From the NCBI GenBank assembly GCA_907165275.2, contig OU015649.1, positions 7,098,001 through 7,162,000 on the forward strand: a stretch of 64,000 nt of DNA, written 5' to 3'. This document shows, piece after piece, positions 10,590 through 20,434 of this stretch. This DNA is from Zygaena filipendulae (lineage: Eukaryota > Arthropoda > Insecta > Lepidoptera > Zygaenidae). Position 1 is the first letter of the stretch. Every line of letters starts with the position of its first letter. The notes below the pieces were generated by a model that was not told the origin of the DNA, made no database searches, and saw only the letters and a program-made list of their open reading frames with translations. The position numbers and the translations under genes were made by a program.

Positions 10590-12100
10590 AAAAATGTGGT
10601 ATCGAAAACGATAGAGCTTAGGTAGGTATAGCGGTTTTTGAGTACGATTCTCTGTAAAATCAAAGTTTTTTTAGTATTTCATTATTTTCAACTTGTACTT
10701 TCATGCATAAAATAATCTACATGGAAGCTACAACAGATAAAAGTAAAAAATGAAAAATTTACGTTCCAGCGAATCTAACCTGAATTAACAACTTTAAATT
10801 AAAATTTTGTAGGTTTGTATCTATAAAGTGATAGGAAAATAATGGGAAGTGTTATGGTTAATAGAGATTTTTTTACTAAACTGAGGAAAAATACCATCAG
10901 AGGTGCACATGTGATGTGATAAAAACGTGTTTCGTGATCAGAAGAACAAAGAACTACCTAACTACCTGACGTAGCTTCACGACCGACATAAAGCAATCTG
11001 AAACTTTCTTTGAAGTAAGTCGGTGATTTGGGATCCCTCAGCACTTTAAAGATGGTACAAAGAATATGTGTAGTGCGCCTGGCGAATATGTAAAGCACAC
11101 ACATTTTGCAGCCGCTCCAACTTATCGCGTTACTATGTCTAGTTGTTGTATACGTATGCTGTAAATCTTTGTGTTGTGTCAAATAAAGTTTTTTCAATTT
11201 TCAATTTCAATTACTCTTCTGTCAGATTCATACAGCACACATCGGCGTAAACAAAAAGGAGAAGGTTACTCCTTGGATTAGTAAAATGAGGAGAAAATTT
11301 GGGAAATAACGCAGAAAACTCAGAGAAGTGAATAATTTTCGTCCATATGACGAGATACGGAAAAATAGGTACTATTGAAACAAAAAGATGTTTTTGACCA
11401 TAGAAGATTTTAAAATTTACAGTCAACAGAAGAAAAATTTGATAAATTTTGGAAATTTGCCCAAAATTTTTTCCAAATCCGAATTCATCGCGCACCGCAC
11501 GTGATAAAAGTCGTCGACTATTTTTTGAGCACAGAGGTACAATATGACGGGGAATAAAAATCGAAATTCTATTAATTCCATTTAGTTCGTCAGTTACATA
11601 TAACATAATATAAATAAATAATATGGATAGATTTGCTTTGAACGTGGAAAAAAGTAGAAGAGTTAGGTACCAACTAGTTTTGGGAAGTGAAATCACAATA
11701 GCTTACTTCCAAGTCTCAAGGATGTTGGATGAAGTTAAAGAAAAGGGATAGAGAAACTACATATATAAGGATAATTGTAAAAACATATATACAGCCAAAC
11801 ACAGAAACTTCTCCTTTTAAATGAGAAATATACCATACGGCACGTAGTTTCAAACCAGAAAATTTGTTTTAACGAGAAAGAATTGACAGATTTCGTGTTT
11901 GTTTTACAATAATAGATACAAAATTCCATAGGGGTTCGTTACGAACTAATAATTTATAGAGTTTTAAAAATGAATATTTGTTCGTTCATTCAGGTTCATT
12001 CGTATATTTCTATTTAAATTACGATGAAACTTTGGTGAAAAGCCACAACCTTGCGAAGATTTTTCTAAGGTCTAATTAAAGTAGGTACCTATTTAGGTCT
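10590..12100. other. Unassigned DNA, one tiny open frame
   Basis: Nothing here is supported as a gene. A 42-codon frame at 11623-11751 (+), starting MDRFALNVEKSRR, has no recognised domain. The stretch 10950-11200 ends TGTCAAATAAAGTTTTTTC and looks like the 3' end of a decayed retroelement. Confidence 0.3.
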
Positions 12101-12101
12101 T

Positions 12102-12162
12102 CAGGGGGGGCAATTGCACCCAGTGCCCCCCTGGATCCTCCCCTGCCCTGGATCCGCCCCTG
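12102..12162. mobile_element. 61-bp hAT-like miniature element
   Basis: The segment starts CAGGGGGGGC and ends GGATCCGCCCCTG. CCTGGATCC occurs twice inside. Both ends have hAT-type termini and almost the whole length is self-complementary. No clean 8-bp target duplication was found, so it may be a decayed or rearranged terminus. Confidence 0.4.
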
Positions 12163-12600
12163 AGTTTGTTACACTTTCATGGGCCAACCGATCACCACGA
12201 AATTTTGCATATCTACACGTTGTCGAGGTACAAATGACATATTATGCTACTTTTTATCCTGGAATTCCCGCGGGAACTCCGAAATTAACGCGAAAGAAAC
12301 AACAAAACAAACCTAAACGTTGTCAAGGGTAGGTACTAGATGCAGAAAAAATACTTATTTGGTCTGAGAGGGTAGTAAGTACTTTTATCACGGCATACCC
12401 GCGGGATCTCCGAAACTAACGCGGGTGAAACCGCGGAGAACAACCAGTATTAATATAAATGCGAATAAGAGTGTTTGTTTGTTACGTTTTCACGCCATAA
12501 AACGCTCAATCGATCATCATAAAATTTTGCATAACTAACAAGTAACTAACACGTTTTCAGGGGTTCAAAGACCGCGGTAAACATCTAGTTGTACATAACT
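12160..12600 (+). repeat. Interspersed repeat A fragments
   Basis: Two or three incomplete copies of a widespread short repeat lie here. They are recognised by GAATTCCCGCGGGAACTCCG, AACGCGGGTGAAACCGC and AACGATCATCATAAAATTTTGC. The same family occurs at least ten more times in the window. Confidence 0.6.
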
Positions 12601-12653
12601 ACCTATAATAAAAGAATTACCTTTTTTATTCATGTTTATTTGACTAGGTACTT

Positions 12654-12684
12654 CTCAGACGAAATAAAAACTATTTCGTCTGAG
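12654..12684. mobile_element. Micro-hairpin insertion H1 (31 bp)
   Basis: The insert begins CTCAGACGAAATAAA and ends ATTTCGTCTGAG. It is almost fully self-complementary and is flanked by the perfect 8-bp duplication AGGTACTT (12646-12653 and 12685-12692). Three other copies with different duplications occur at 17730, 22947 and 48012. Confidence 0.85.
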
Positions 12685-12699
12685 AGGTACTTATAATAA

Positions 12700-13055
12700 C
12701 AAAAAAAATAAAACCGACTTCCAAAGACACAAAACTAAAAAACTAAAAATAAAAAGCTAAAAATAACAAAATATATAACAAAACACGCGTAATATTATTA
12801 TTGGTTTGTGCTACCACTTGATCGGTTTGAATTCGGTGACAAGCCCGCTGGCGTCTGCCCACTTGGGTTGTTCTGCTCACGCTGAGCTGGTGGCGGGAGT
12901 CGACTTAGCCCATCTTCCCCCTCCATATTTGGCTTGTCACCGACTTCATACCGATCAGTGGTAGCACAAACCAATAATAATATTACGCGTGTTTTGTTAC
13001 GTATTTTGTTATATTTAGTTTTGTGTTTTTGGAAGTCGGTTTTAATTTTTTTGTT
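12700..13055. mobile_element. Foldback element C, copy 2 (complete)
   Basis: The element starts AAAACCGACTTCCAAA and ends with the reverse complement TTTGGAAGTCGGTTTT. The arms run about 140 bases each and include TTATTGGTTTGTGCTACCAC and its mirror GTGGTAGCACAAACCAATAA. The unpaired centre is GC-richer. There is no coding capacity. Confidence 0.75.
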
Positions 13056-13866
13056 AAAATTTTGTTTATTTTTCGCTTTTAAGTGACTTAGTTCGTAATT
13101 TCTCTAAGTTACAATCAATAGCCTAATGTCAACTGCTCATCACCTTTTACAAATATTGCTTTTCCCGACGCAGGGACGTTAATTGTTGAGGAGTTCTCCT
13201 AGTACATCACCATCAGTTCCACTTCACCATATACATTGTGACGGGCATAAATTGTTTAGAAACCATATTAAAGTTAACGATTCGGAACCCGTGAAATACC
13301 CATTATTGAGTAGTTCCGATGACCATCTGTGGTCTTCATCATCAGTTCCTTTTCTTCAAATTTTGCTTTCCGAAAGCAAAGAAATGTTTTACTTTAAAAA
13401 ATACAAAAATCGCTATAAGTGTTCTCATAATTTTTGAAGAGTTCCCTCGATTACTCCAAGATCCCATCATCAGATCTCGACTTGGTGACAATGGAATCAA
13501 TTTGGGAGTATCCCCTTTCAAACCAAAAAAACAATTTTCGAAATCGCTTCAATCGGAACCCGTGAAATACGTATTATTTTTGAGTTGTTCCGATGACCAC
13601 CTGTGGTCTTCATCATCAGTTCCACTTCTTCAAATTTTGCTTTCCGAAAGCAAATGAACGATTTACTATAAAAAATACCCAAATCGCTATAGGTGTGCCT
13701 ATAATATTTGAAGAGTTCCCTCGATTTCTCCAAGATCCCATCATCAGATCCCGACTTGGTGGCAATAGGACCTAATTGGGACTATACCCTTTCAAACAAA
13801 AAAGAATTTTTCAAATCGGTCCAACCGTCTTCGAGTAATCGGTGAACATACATAAAAAAAAAAACA
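13056..13866 (-). repeat. Interspersed repeat B, copy 2 (inverted)
   Basis: This is the reverse-orientation counterpart of 62715-63440. A 112-residue stop-free stretch in it (13319-13657) differs by only a few residues from the one on the opposite strand at 62838-63176. The two copies are therefore close relatives. The stretch itself is not considered a gene. Confidence 0.75.
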
Positions 13867-13899
13867 TACCTACATACAATCGAACATAGAACCTCCTCC

Positions 13900-14185
13900 T
13901 GTAACGAGGCGGCCGTATGCCACTCGTTACGATATCCAGCCTCATTTCTATTAATTTTTATTTTTAAGATAAGTTCTTTTTTATATTCTATTGATATTCT
14001 GTTTATAAATTTCAAATAATTTTTGTATTCTAATTTTGTATTTTATTTAAGACTTCAATTCTAGATTCGGCACAATAGACATCAAAATTATTTGTCTCTC
14101 AATAAATTTTATTTTACTATTTTATTTTATTTTATTATCTTATTTGAGCTAGCCGAGGATTATTATTACTACCACGAACCTCACA
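13900..14185 (+). repeat. LTR 1 of rearranged element
   Basis: This 286-bp LTR has TG..CA ends. It is followed immediately by ATTGGCGCCCAACGTGGGG, a standard primer-binding site layout. Confidence 0.8.
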
Positions 14186-14204
14186 ATTGGCGCCCAACGT
14201 GGGG
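14186..14204 (+). other. Primer-binding site with TGGCGCC core
   Basis: TTGGCGCCCAACGTGGGG follows LTR 1. The TGGCGCC core is the usual complement of a tRNA 3' end in LTR elements. It also forms the centre of a palindrome with GGGCGCCAA at 14202-14210. Confidence 0.65.
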
Positions 14205-14211
14205 CGCCAAT

Positions 14212-14435
14212 TGTGAGGTTCGTGGTAATAAAAGCCCTCGGCTAGCTCAAAATAAAAGATTTTTTTATAAATTAGAGCTTGTATTTTTTAAAATGTATCT
14301 AGTTCTAATCAGCGAGAAGGTAATCACTACAAAAGTCAAAATTTTAAATATAAAAAGAACAGATTAAAAATAAATAATAAATATTGGAAATGAGGCAGGA
14401 TATCATAACGAGTGGCATACGGCCGCCTCGTTACA
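14212..14435 (-). repeat. Inverted, diverged LTR inside the element
   Basis: On the minus strand this reads TGTAACGAGGCGGCCGTATG at its start and CGAACCTCACA at its end, but its middle differs from LTRs 1 and 3. It is followed at 14436-14460 by an exact 25-bp inverted copy of the sequence flanking LTR 1 (13875-13899). Its middle contains CAGCGAGAAGGTAATCACT, close to the micro-insertion family X. Confidence 0.75.
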
Positions 14436-14589
14436 GGAGGAGGTTCTATGTTCGATTGTAATCTACAATATCTACAATATGTACAAATAGGTAATTTAAA
14501 GAATATCTACATCTTTTGTATTTCTTATAATTTTTTTTTTTTTTTTAGGAAAATCCTGTAGGATTTTCCTTCCAGGGCGAGCGGGGTAT

Positions 14590-14864
14590 TGTAACGAGGC
14601 GGCCGTATACCACTCGTTACGATATCCAGCCTCATTTGTATTAATTTTTATTTTTAAGATAAGTCCTTTTTCATATTCTATTGATATTCTTTTTATAAAT
14701 TTCTAATTCTAATTTTGTATTTTATTTAAGGCTTCAGTTCTAGATTCGGCACAATAGACATCAAAATTATTTGTCTCCCAATAAATTTTATTTTACTATT
14801 TTATTTTATTTTATTATCTTATTTGAGCTAGCCGAGGATTATTATTACTGCCACGAACCTCACA
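14590..14864 (+). repeat. LTR 3 of rearranged element
   Basis: This direct repeat of LTR 1 has small indels. It is preceded by the purine-rich stretch GGGCGAGCGGGG and followed by the target duplication CTCC. Confidence 0.75.
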
Positions 14865-14938
14865 CTCCTTTTTGGAAGTCTGTTAAAAAATCTGATCTGC
14901 CCTCTGGCCCAGAACCAATCTAATTTGCCCTAGAACTG

Positions 14939-17653
14939 GAGGCCTACCATTAACGCCTTATAGCAGGGCAGTTCAGGCGTTTTATTGAACTGTCCTGCAA
15001 ATTCGTACCATGACGGCCTCTGCAGGCCAGCCAATTGCAGCCCACACGTCACCTATCCGGCCAGCGGCCATTTTAAAGGGCGGCCTGTAATTGACCTGCC
15101 TAATCGTACCATGTTGTGATTTTTGACATTTCATTTTCCTCGATTGACCAGCTGATCTGTCAAATAAACCGGCCAACAACAGGCGAAAGAAAGCAGCTTT
15201 TTGTGACCGGATTACCTTGGAATTACCTATATTTTGTGAAAAACCTAGTGTATTGTTGAAAAATGGACGAATACGAAATATTGGAGTTTTTAGAAGATGA
15301 CTATCTAGCGAGACACCCGAGCTGCAAGATTAGAGAAGGCAATTGAGAGATCAAATCGATCTCTTTGCTTTTGAAGAATCTCATTATTTTATTAAAAGGT
15401 ATAGGCTCACAAAAGATTTAAGTTTACGTTATAAAATTATATGAAGAGCTTAGACGTTTTATGATCGAGTCAACCAAAACACAATCTTTCTATTGAAACC
15501 AAGGTGAGTAGGAAGCAACATAATGAATGTAAACTCTTTGGTTAGTTTCTTATAGTTTTTAATAATATTTAAGTCCTCGTAGCATAACACACATAAAGAC
15601 GAACTTAAACATAGTGAACATAAAAAATTGTAAACTAGGTATATAAATACAATAAATACATTTTCCAGACACTTTCTTTATTCTTTGCCAAAGACATTAC
15701 TTAAGTAACTTCAAACTATAGGTAACTAAATACTTATAAAATTAGCATTAGATATAAATGAATATCTCTAATTCAATATCTAATTTTTTTTTATTAATAG
15801 TTTTTCAGACCTGGGTAGGTACATGCCCTTTTTCAATATCTAATTCCACATGATGTTGCCAATCTGTAAAGAAAAAAAAGTAATTTTCATTATATATAAT
15901 AAGTGTGGGTGCAAGTTTTAGGGGATCATCATATATTTGGAATAATCACCCACTGAAGACCCACAGAAGAACTAGATAACAATGAGGCTTTCTAGCTTCT
16001 TGGTAGATCATAACTCATTATCATCAAATATTTAAAACTTCTATACAATTTTACTTTAAAAATGGTGTTAATGTTATTTTTGTATCTTTTTAGGTGATTC
16101 TGGGTATGCGCTAAGGAAATATATGATGACACTTATCTTCATTGGGCTTAGGGAGTTGCTTGTGCACCTGTTCAAGATCTAACACTTGAAGAAATCTTAC
16201 AAGAAGCTCAATCGCAGCCGGCAACTCACCAATTTAAGCTACACTTCAGTGGAGGCACAAACATCCACTATTCAAAGCTCAGATGTAATTTCATAGGACA
16301 GTTGTGGTTATTAACTAAATGTATTATGTAAATGATTAAAAAAAATATACCTATTTAGTAAGTTTTTCATTTACCCAAATATACCTATCTATAATTTTCC
16401 TGTAAAACTACCAGTTGGGTGTAGTTACATAATATGTATTGTTCTTATCTATAATAATATCTATACTAATATTAAAAAGAGGAAAGATTTGATTTTTTGT
16501 TTGTTAGGTACGATTTAACTCAAAAACAACTGGACCGATTTCAAAAATTCTTACACCATTTGAAAGCTACATATCCCTGAGCAACATAGGCTATAGTGTA
16601 ATCCGGAATTCCCACGGGAACTCCGAAATTACTGCGAGGGACAGCTAGTCTAAAATAATATTATAAAGAGGAAACGTTTTTTTTTGTTTGTTTAAGATCA
16701 AAAAAAATAATTTAAATGCTACATTGCCCCTGAGTAACTTAAGTTATTGTATTTGTTGTATATTGAACCCGGAATTCCCGCGGGAACTTCGTAATTACCG
16801 CGTGTGGAACACCTAGTAATTTATATAAATAACACTTAGGTAGGTACTTACCGCAGACCAACCTTTCCAGTCCTTGGATGCACCTTCTCCAAAAGCCATA
16901 GCCATATCTCTATGATTATTATCCCAAGTAACTTCTTAATAACACGACGGCAAGGTGTAGACGACATCGACATAATTTGAATTCGAATGAATAAGAACTA
17001 TGTTTTGAAATCCACTTTGGTAATAAAAGCCACTTGAAGAGCCAACGCATAGTTTTTAAATAAAGATATGCCCGAATAAAATCTGAAGCTTGAAAGTAAT
17101 AAAACTTCTGAGATAAGTATTGAGTTAGAGTTGAGTTTGTTTTTTGTTTACAAAACATAAAAGTTTACTTTTTAAAAATCAGATGTAGTACGTTCAGAAA
17201 CATTGTTCTTCTTTCAAATTAAACCTTGGTTATTATTCACAAAATCTATGTAGTCCGTCAATATGTTACTTCATCATAATATCATCACTAAAGTATCTCC
17301 CAAGGATGATAAAGCATAAATATAATTTTTTGTGGTGAAATGTGATGCAAATATATAAATTAAACTATACGAAAAAAAACCGGACACTTATCGGTTTTAT
17401 AGCTAAGTTTCAGAACGCCACCAAAACGCAAACAAAATAAGAAGGAGAAAGAGCTATACAAAACTCGTATAGCGCCATCTCTTTCGCTCAAACTTTCAGA
17501 GACAATGATATATGACCCTTCTTAGCCCTTAGCATGCCAAAAACAGGTCAACAAATCTATGAACATGGTACGATTTCTTGCAGGTCAATTTAAGACACGT
17601 TAATTGAACTGCTCGGAACATGTCAGGCATTTTAAAAGTTAATGGTAGGCCTC
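14939..17653 (+). mobile_element. Decayed Harbinger-type DNA transposon
   Basis: The ends GAGGCCTACCATTAAC (14939) and GTTAATGGTAGGCCTC (17638-17653) are inverted repeats with further similarity inward (CAGTTCA, TCGTACCATG). A 3-bp duplication CTG flanks them. Inside are broken remains of a HARBI1-like transposase. On the other strand near 16840-16930 a stretch reads like part of the second, DNA-binding protein that these elements often carry. Confidence 0.6.
15263..16330 (+). pseudogene. HARBI1-like transposase remnant
   Basis: An ATG at 15263 opens MDEYEILEFLEDDYLARHPS. After frame breaks the frame continues with YFIKRYRLTKDLSLRYKI, which resembles the N-terminal part of insect Harbinger transposases. 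About 600 bases further, GDSGYALRKYMMT near 16092 matches the GDSGYPL-type motif at the DDE core. The pieces lie in different frames with stops between them. The gene is dead or, less likely, split by introns not recognised here. Confidence 0.5.
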
Positions 17654-17729
17654 CTGGTTACTGGTTACGCCTGTTTTGTTATGTATCTAGTCTGTACGCA
17701 CCGATCGCAATGATCACGTTCTTTGTGAT

Positions 17730-17783
17730 CTCAGACGAAATAAAAAGTTTTTATTTTAACTTTTTATTTTTATTTCGTCTGAG
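17730..17783. mobile_element. Micro-hairpin insertion H2 (54 bp)
   Basis: The ends CTCAGACGAAATAAAAAG and TTTTTATTTCGTCTGAG are inverted. The insert is flanked by the perfect 8-bp duplication TTTGTGAT (17722-17729 and 17784-17791). This is the longest member of the H family in the window. Confidence 0.85.
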
Positions 17784-17799
17784 TTTGTGATCAACTTTT

Positions 17800-18400
17800 C
17801 TGTCAAAATAATAATCGGTCTCGCTTATTTGACGGAAAAAGAAAGGAGACAGTGATCGAAATGATTTCGAGAAAAATGCACGTAGAGTGGACAGTGTTTG
17901 CATCCGCGCCCGCGCCCGCGGCAGCCCGACGTCTTTAGCTAAAAATATACTTTGCTCGTGGCGTATGCAATTAGTATACAATAACATTTTGTATTTGCAA
18001 GTTGTGGATAAACAGAATTTCAATTTTAAACATATTTTCAAAAAGGTGAATATAATCGTATAATTTGTTAGGTACCTACCTACCTACCTACGTATAAAGT
18101 TAGGTATTATCCAGTATTTAGCTGGTATTTGTGAAAGGTAAGTAATAGTACAACTATTAGTTACCTACATTGTCGTAATCATGCGTATTAATAGACTTTT
18201 CTTCGACCTTTAATGTGCGAAATGTTCATATTATTATCATAAAAAATAAGAAATGCCCGTTATGCCTCGGCCTCACTGAGGTATGGGTAGAATTAGTAGC
18301 CATGCTTGAAATTAACAATATTTAAAATGCTTTTAAAATAAAAGTCCGTCATAACTTGAAATCACGCAATAATACGTAGAAATTTGCGAGTCTGTCTATG
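17800..18400. other. No gene recognised
   Basis: This is AT-rich DNA with a short (CCTA)n run at about 18070-18090. The minus-strand open frame at 17751-18041 overlaps the H2 insertion and has no domain. Confidence 0.3.
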
Positions 18401-18409
18401 TAGGTGTGT

Positions 18410-18640
18410 GTTTGTTAATCCTTCAGGCATAATATACGGCTGATTTGAATGAAATTTGAAATTCGTTCGTTCGTTCCCATACTCCTCCGAAACGGCTTGA
18501 CCGATTCTCATGAAATTTTTTATGCATATTTAGTAGGTCTGAGAATCGGACAACATCTATTTTTCATCCCCCTAAAGGGAGTTCCTGCGGGAATTCCGAA
18601 ACTCACGCGGGTAAAACCGGGGGGCACAGCTAGTAATTAT
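18410..18640 (+). repeat. Interspersed repeat A copy
   Basis: It is recognised by GACCGATTCTCATGAAATTT, GGGAGTTCCTGCGGGAATTC and ACGCGGGTAAAACC, ending GGGCACAGCTAGTA. This is the reverse-complement orientation of the array at 19350. Confidence 0.6.
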
Positions 18641-18649
18641 GTATTAGTA

Positions 18650-19345
18650 TGTCACAGAACAAATAAATTAACTAGAGGGGGCATGTAGGCGGGTAAGGCT
18701 GCCACGGTTGCATAGGAAGTTAGAGCAAATGCTCTAACTTGCTCAAAAATTATTTTGCTTGCGTGAATTAATGTTTTATATGCATGATGAAGTTTTGTGT
18801 GCGAAAATCACCCGGCGACACGGCGGTTTTCATACTAAACTAAGTTGATATCCCTTCCATCTGTTGTTTTCTGTTCTGTGAAGTAGGTACGCCATGGCGA
18901 GGGCCAGTAAACAATAAAACGAATTTGTGCTTTGAAGCCCTGTGTAGGGGTGAAATTAGCACCATTGTTGAACTTGTTAGTTTGTGTACCGTGAATTAAA
19001 CAGCTAGTATACGTTTGATATAAATTCTCAATTGGTTACATTAATAGTTACCTTTTAAAAAATCTCTAGCTATTAATCCCATGGGCAGAGCAATTTCAAC
19101 AGGACTAAGATGGACCATGCTGACTAATCTTGTTTTGCCCAAAGGCTTATGATTAGTCAGAAAGGGAGTTGTGAGTATTTAGAAGCATTACTGTTGAGTA
19201 AAACCACACAGGATGATTTTGGCGGGTTTATTAATTTTGAAAATGTCAAATGGATATACATATTCATATTGGTGGCGATTCTAGAGTGTTCTAGAAATTC
19301 GCCGCCATTATCTTTAAAATAAAATATAATAATTATTTTATATTA
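18650..19345. other. No gene recognised
   Basis: Only a short palindrome (AAGTTAGAGC..GCTCTAACTT, 18718-18741) stands out. No open frame of interest was seen. Confidence 0.3.
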
Positions 19346-19349
19346 TTAC

Positions 19350-20070
19350 TAGCTGTGCCCCGCGGTTTCGCCCGCGTTAGTGTCGGAGATCCCGCGGGAA
19401 TTTCGGGATAAAAAATACCATATGTCCTTTTCTGTATCTACCCCTGACAACGTGTAGACTAGTATGCAATAACTAATTCTAGGTATTTCACCCGCATTAA
19501 TTTCGGAGATTCCGCGGGAATTCCGGGATAAAAGGTACCCTACGTCTTTCTCTGCACCCCTGAAAACGTGCATGCCCATCCAAATCCGTTCAGCCGTTTT
19601 TGCGCGATTGAGTAACAAACATCCACACTTACACATTTATAATATTACTAGCTGTGCCCCGCGGTTTCACCCTCGGTAATTTTGGAGTTCCCGCGGGAAT
19701 TCCGGGATAAAATGTACCCTATGTCCTTCTCTGTACCCCTAATAACGTGCATGCCAAATTTCATCCCAATCCGTTCAGCCGTTTTTGCGTGATTAAGTAA
19801 CAAACATCCAAACATCCACACTTTCACATCTATAATATTAGTAGGATAGTAGGACTAGCTGTGCCCCGCGGTTTTACCCGCGGTAATTTCCGAGTTACCG
19901 CGGGAATTCCGGGATAAAAAGTACCCTATGTCCTTCTCTGTAGATCCCCCCCCCCCTGACAACATGCATGCCAAATTTCATCCAAATCCGTTCAGCCATT
20001 TTTGCGTGATTCAGTAACAAACATCCAAGCATCCACACTTTCACATAATTTATAATATTAGTAGGATGAC
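19350..20070 (-). repeat. Tandem array of four repeat A copies
   Basis: Four successive copies share CTAGCTGTGCCCCGCGGTTT, CCCGCGGGAATTCCGGGAT, ATGTCCTTCTCTGTA and CCGTTCAGCCGTTTTTGCG. The second copy lacks its first part. Each full copy ends near ACATTTATAATATTAGTAGGA. The array suggests repeated insertion at the element's own end, or tandem duplication. Confidence 0.75.
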
Positions 20071-20434
20071 CAGCATTTTTTTTTAATATCTCGAGTTCCA
20101 GATGGAATTTCGAAAAAATCGAAACATGAGTTTACCTAAGTTAGACCCTTAGCAATAGGTACTTACAACAAAAATAACCCCATTCAATTTGGTGCAGCAG
20201 TTTTTGCGTAGCACGAATACAAACATACAGACAAACAGACAGACAGACAAAAATTCTAAAAACGGTATTTTTGGCTTCTATATCACTCATAGAGTCGCCT
20301 AAATTTATTTTTTCTTCGACATCGACCTGTTACAATTTTATTATATGTATAGATTACGTATTATATTAAAATTAATAAAACAAACAGTATTATTACTAAC
20401 ACATTAATGTTAAGGAATGCTCAACAGGTTCACC

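Larger units (their letters stand above)
13900..14864 (+). mobile_element. Rearranged LTR element with internal inverted LTR
   Basis: Two direct LTRs (13900-14185 and 14590-14864) start TGTAACGAGGCGGCCGTAT and end CGAACCTCACA. They are bounded by a 4-bp duplication CTCC (13896-13899 and 14865-14868), inserted in repeat B sequence. All coding DNA is missing. The interior instead holds an inverted, diverged LTR of the same family plus 25 bp of inverted flank. This is a dead derivative of a Gypsy-like or other LTR element. Confidence 0.75.

Noticed and set aside
11211..11696. 161-residue minus-strand frame
   Set aside because: It is rich in Phe/Leu/Ile from AT-rich DNA, with no domain and no transcript signals.
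4583..12162. One 7.6-kb hAT element spanning the Copia insertion
   Set aside because: Both sites have CAGGGGCGGATCCAG-type termini in opposite orientation, but no 8-bp duplication links them, and the right site is itself a 61-bp element with two ends.
13319..13657. 112-residue frame in repeat B as a gene
   Set aside because: It contains the same phrase twice because the DNA repeat is internally tandem. The other B copy at 9.3-10.1 kb is disrupted. It is kept only as a low-interest finding.
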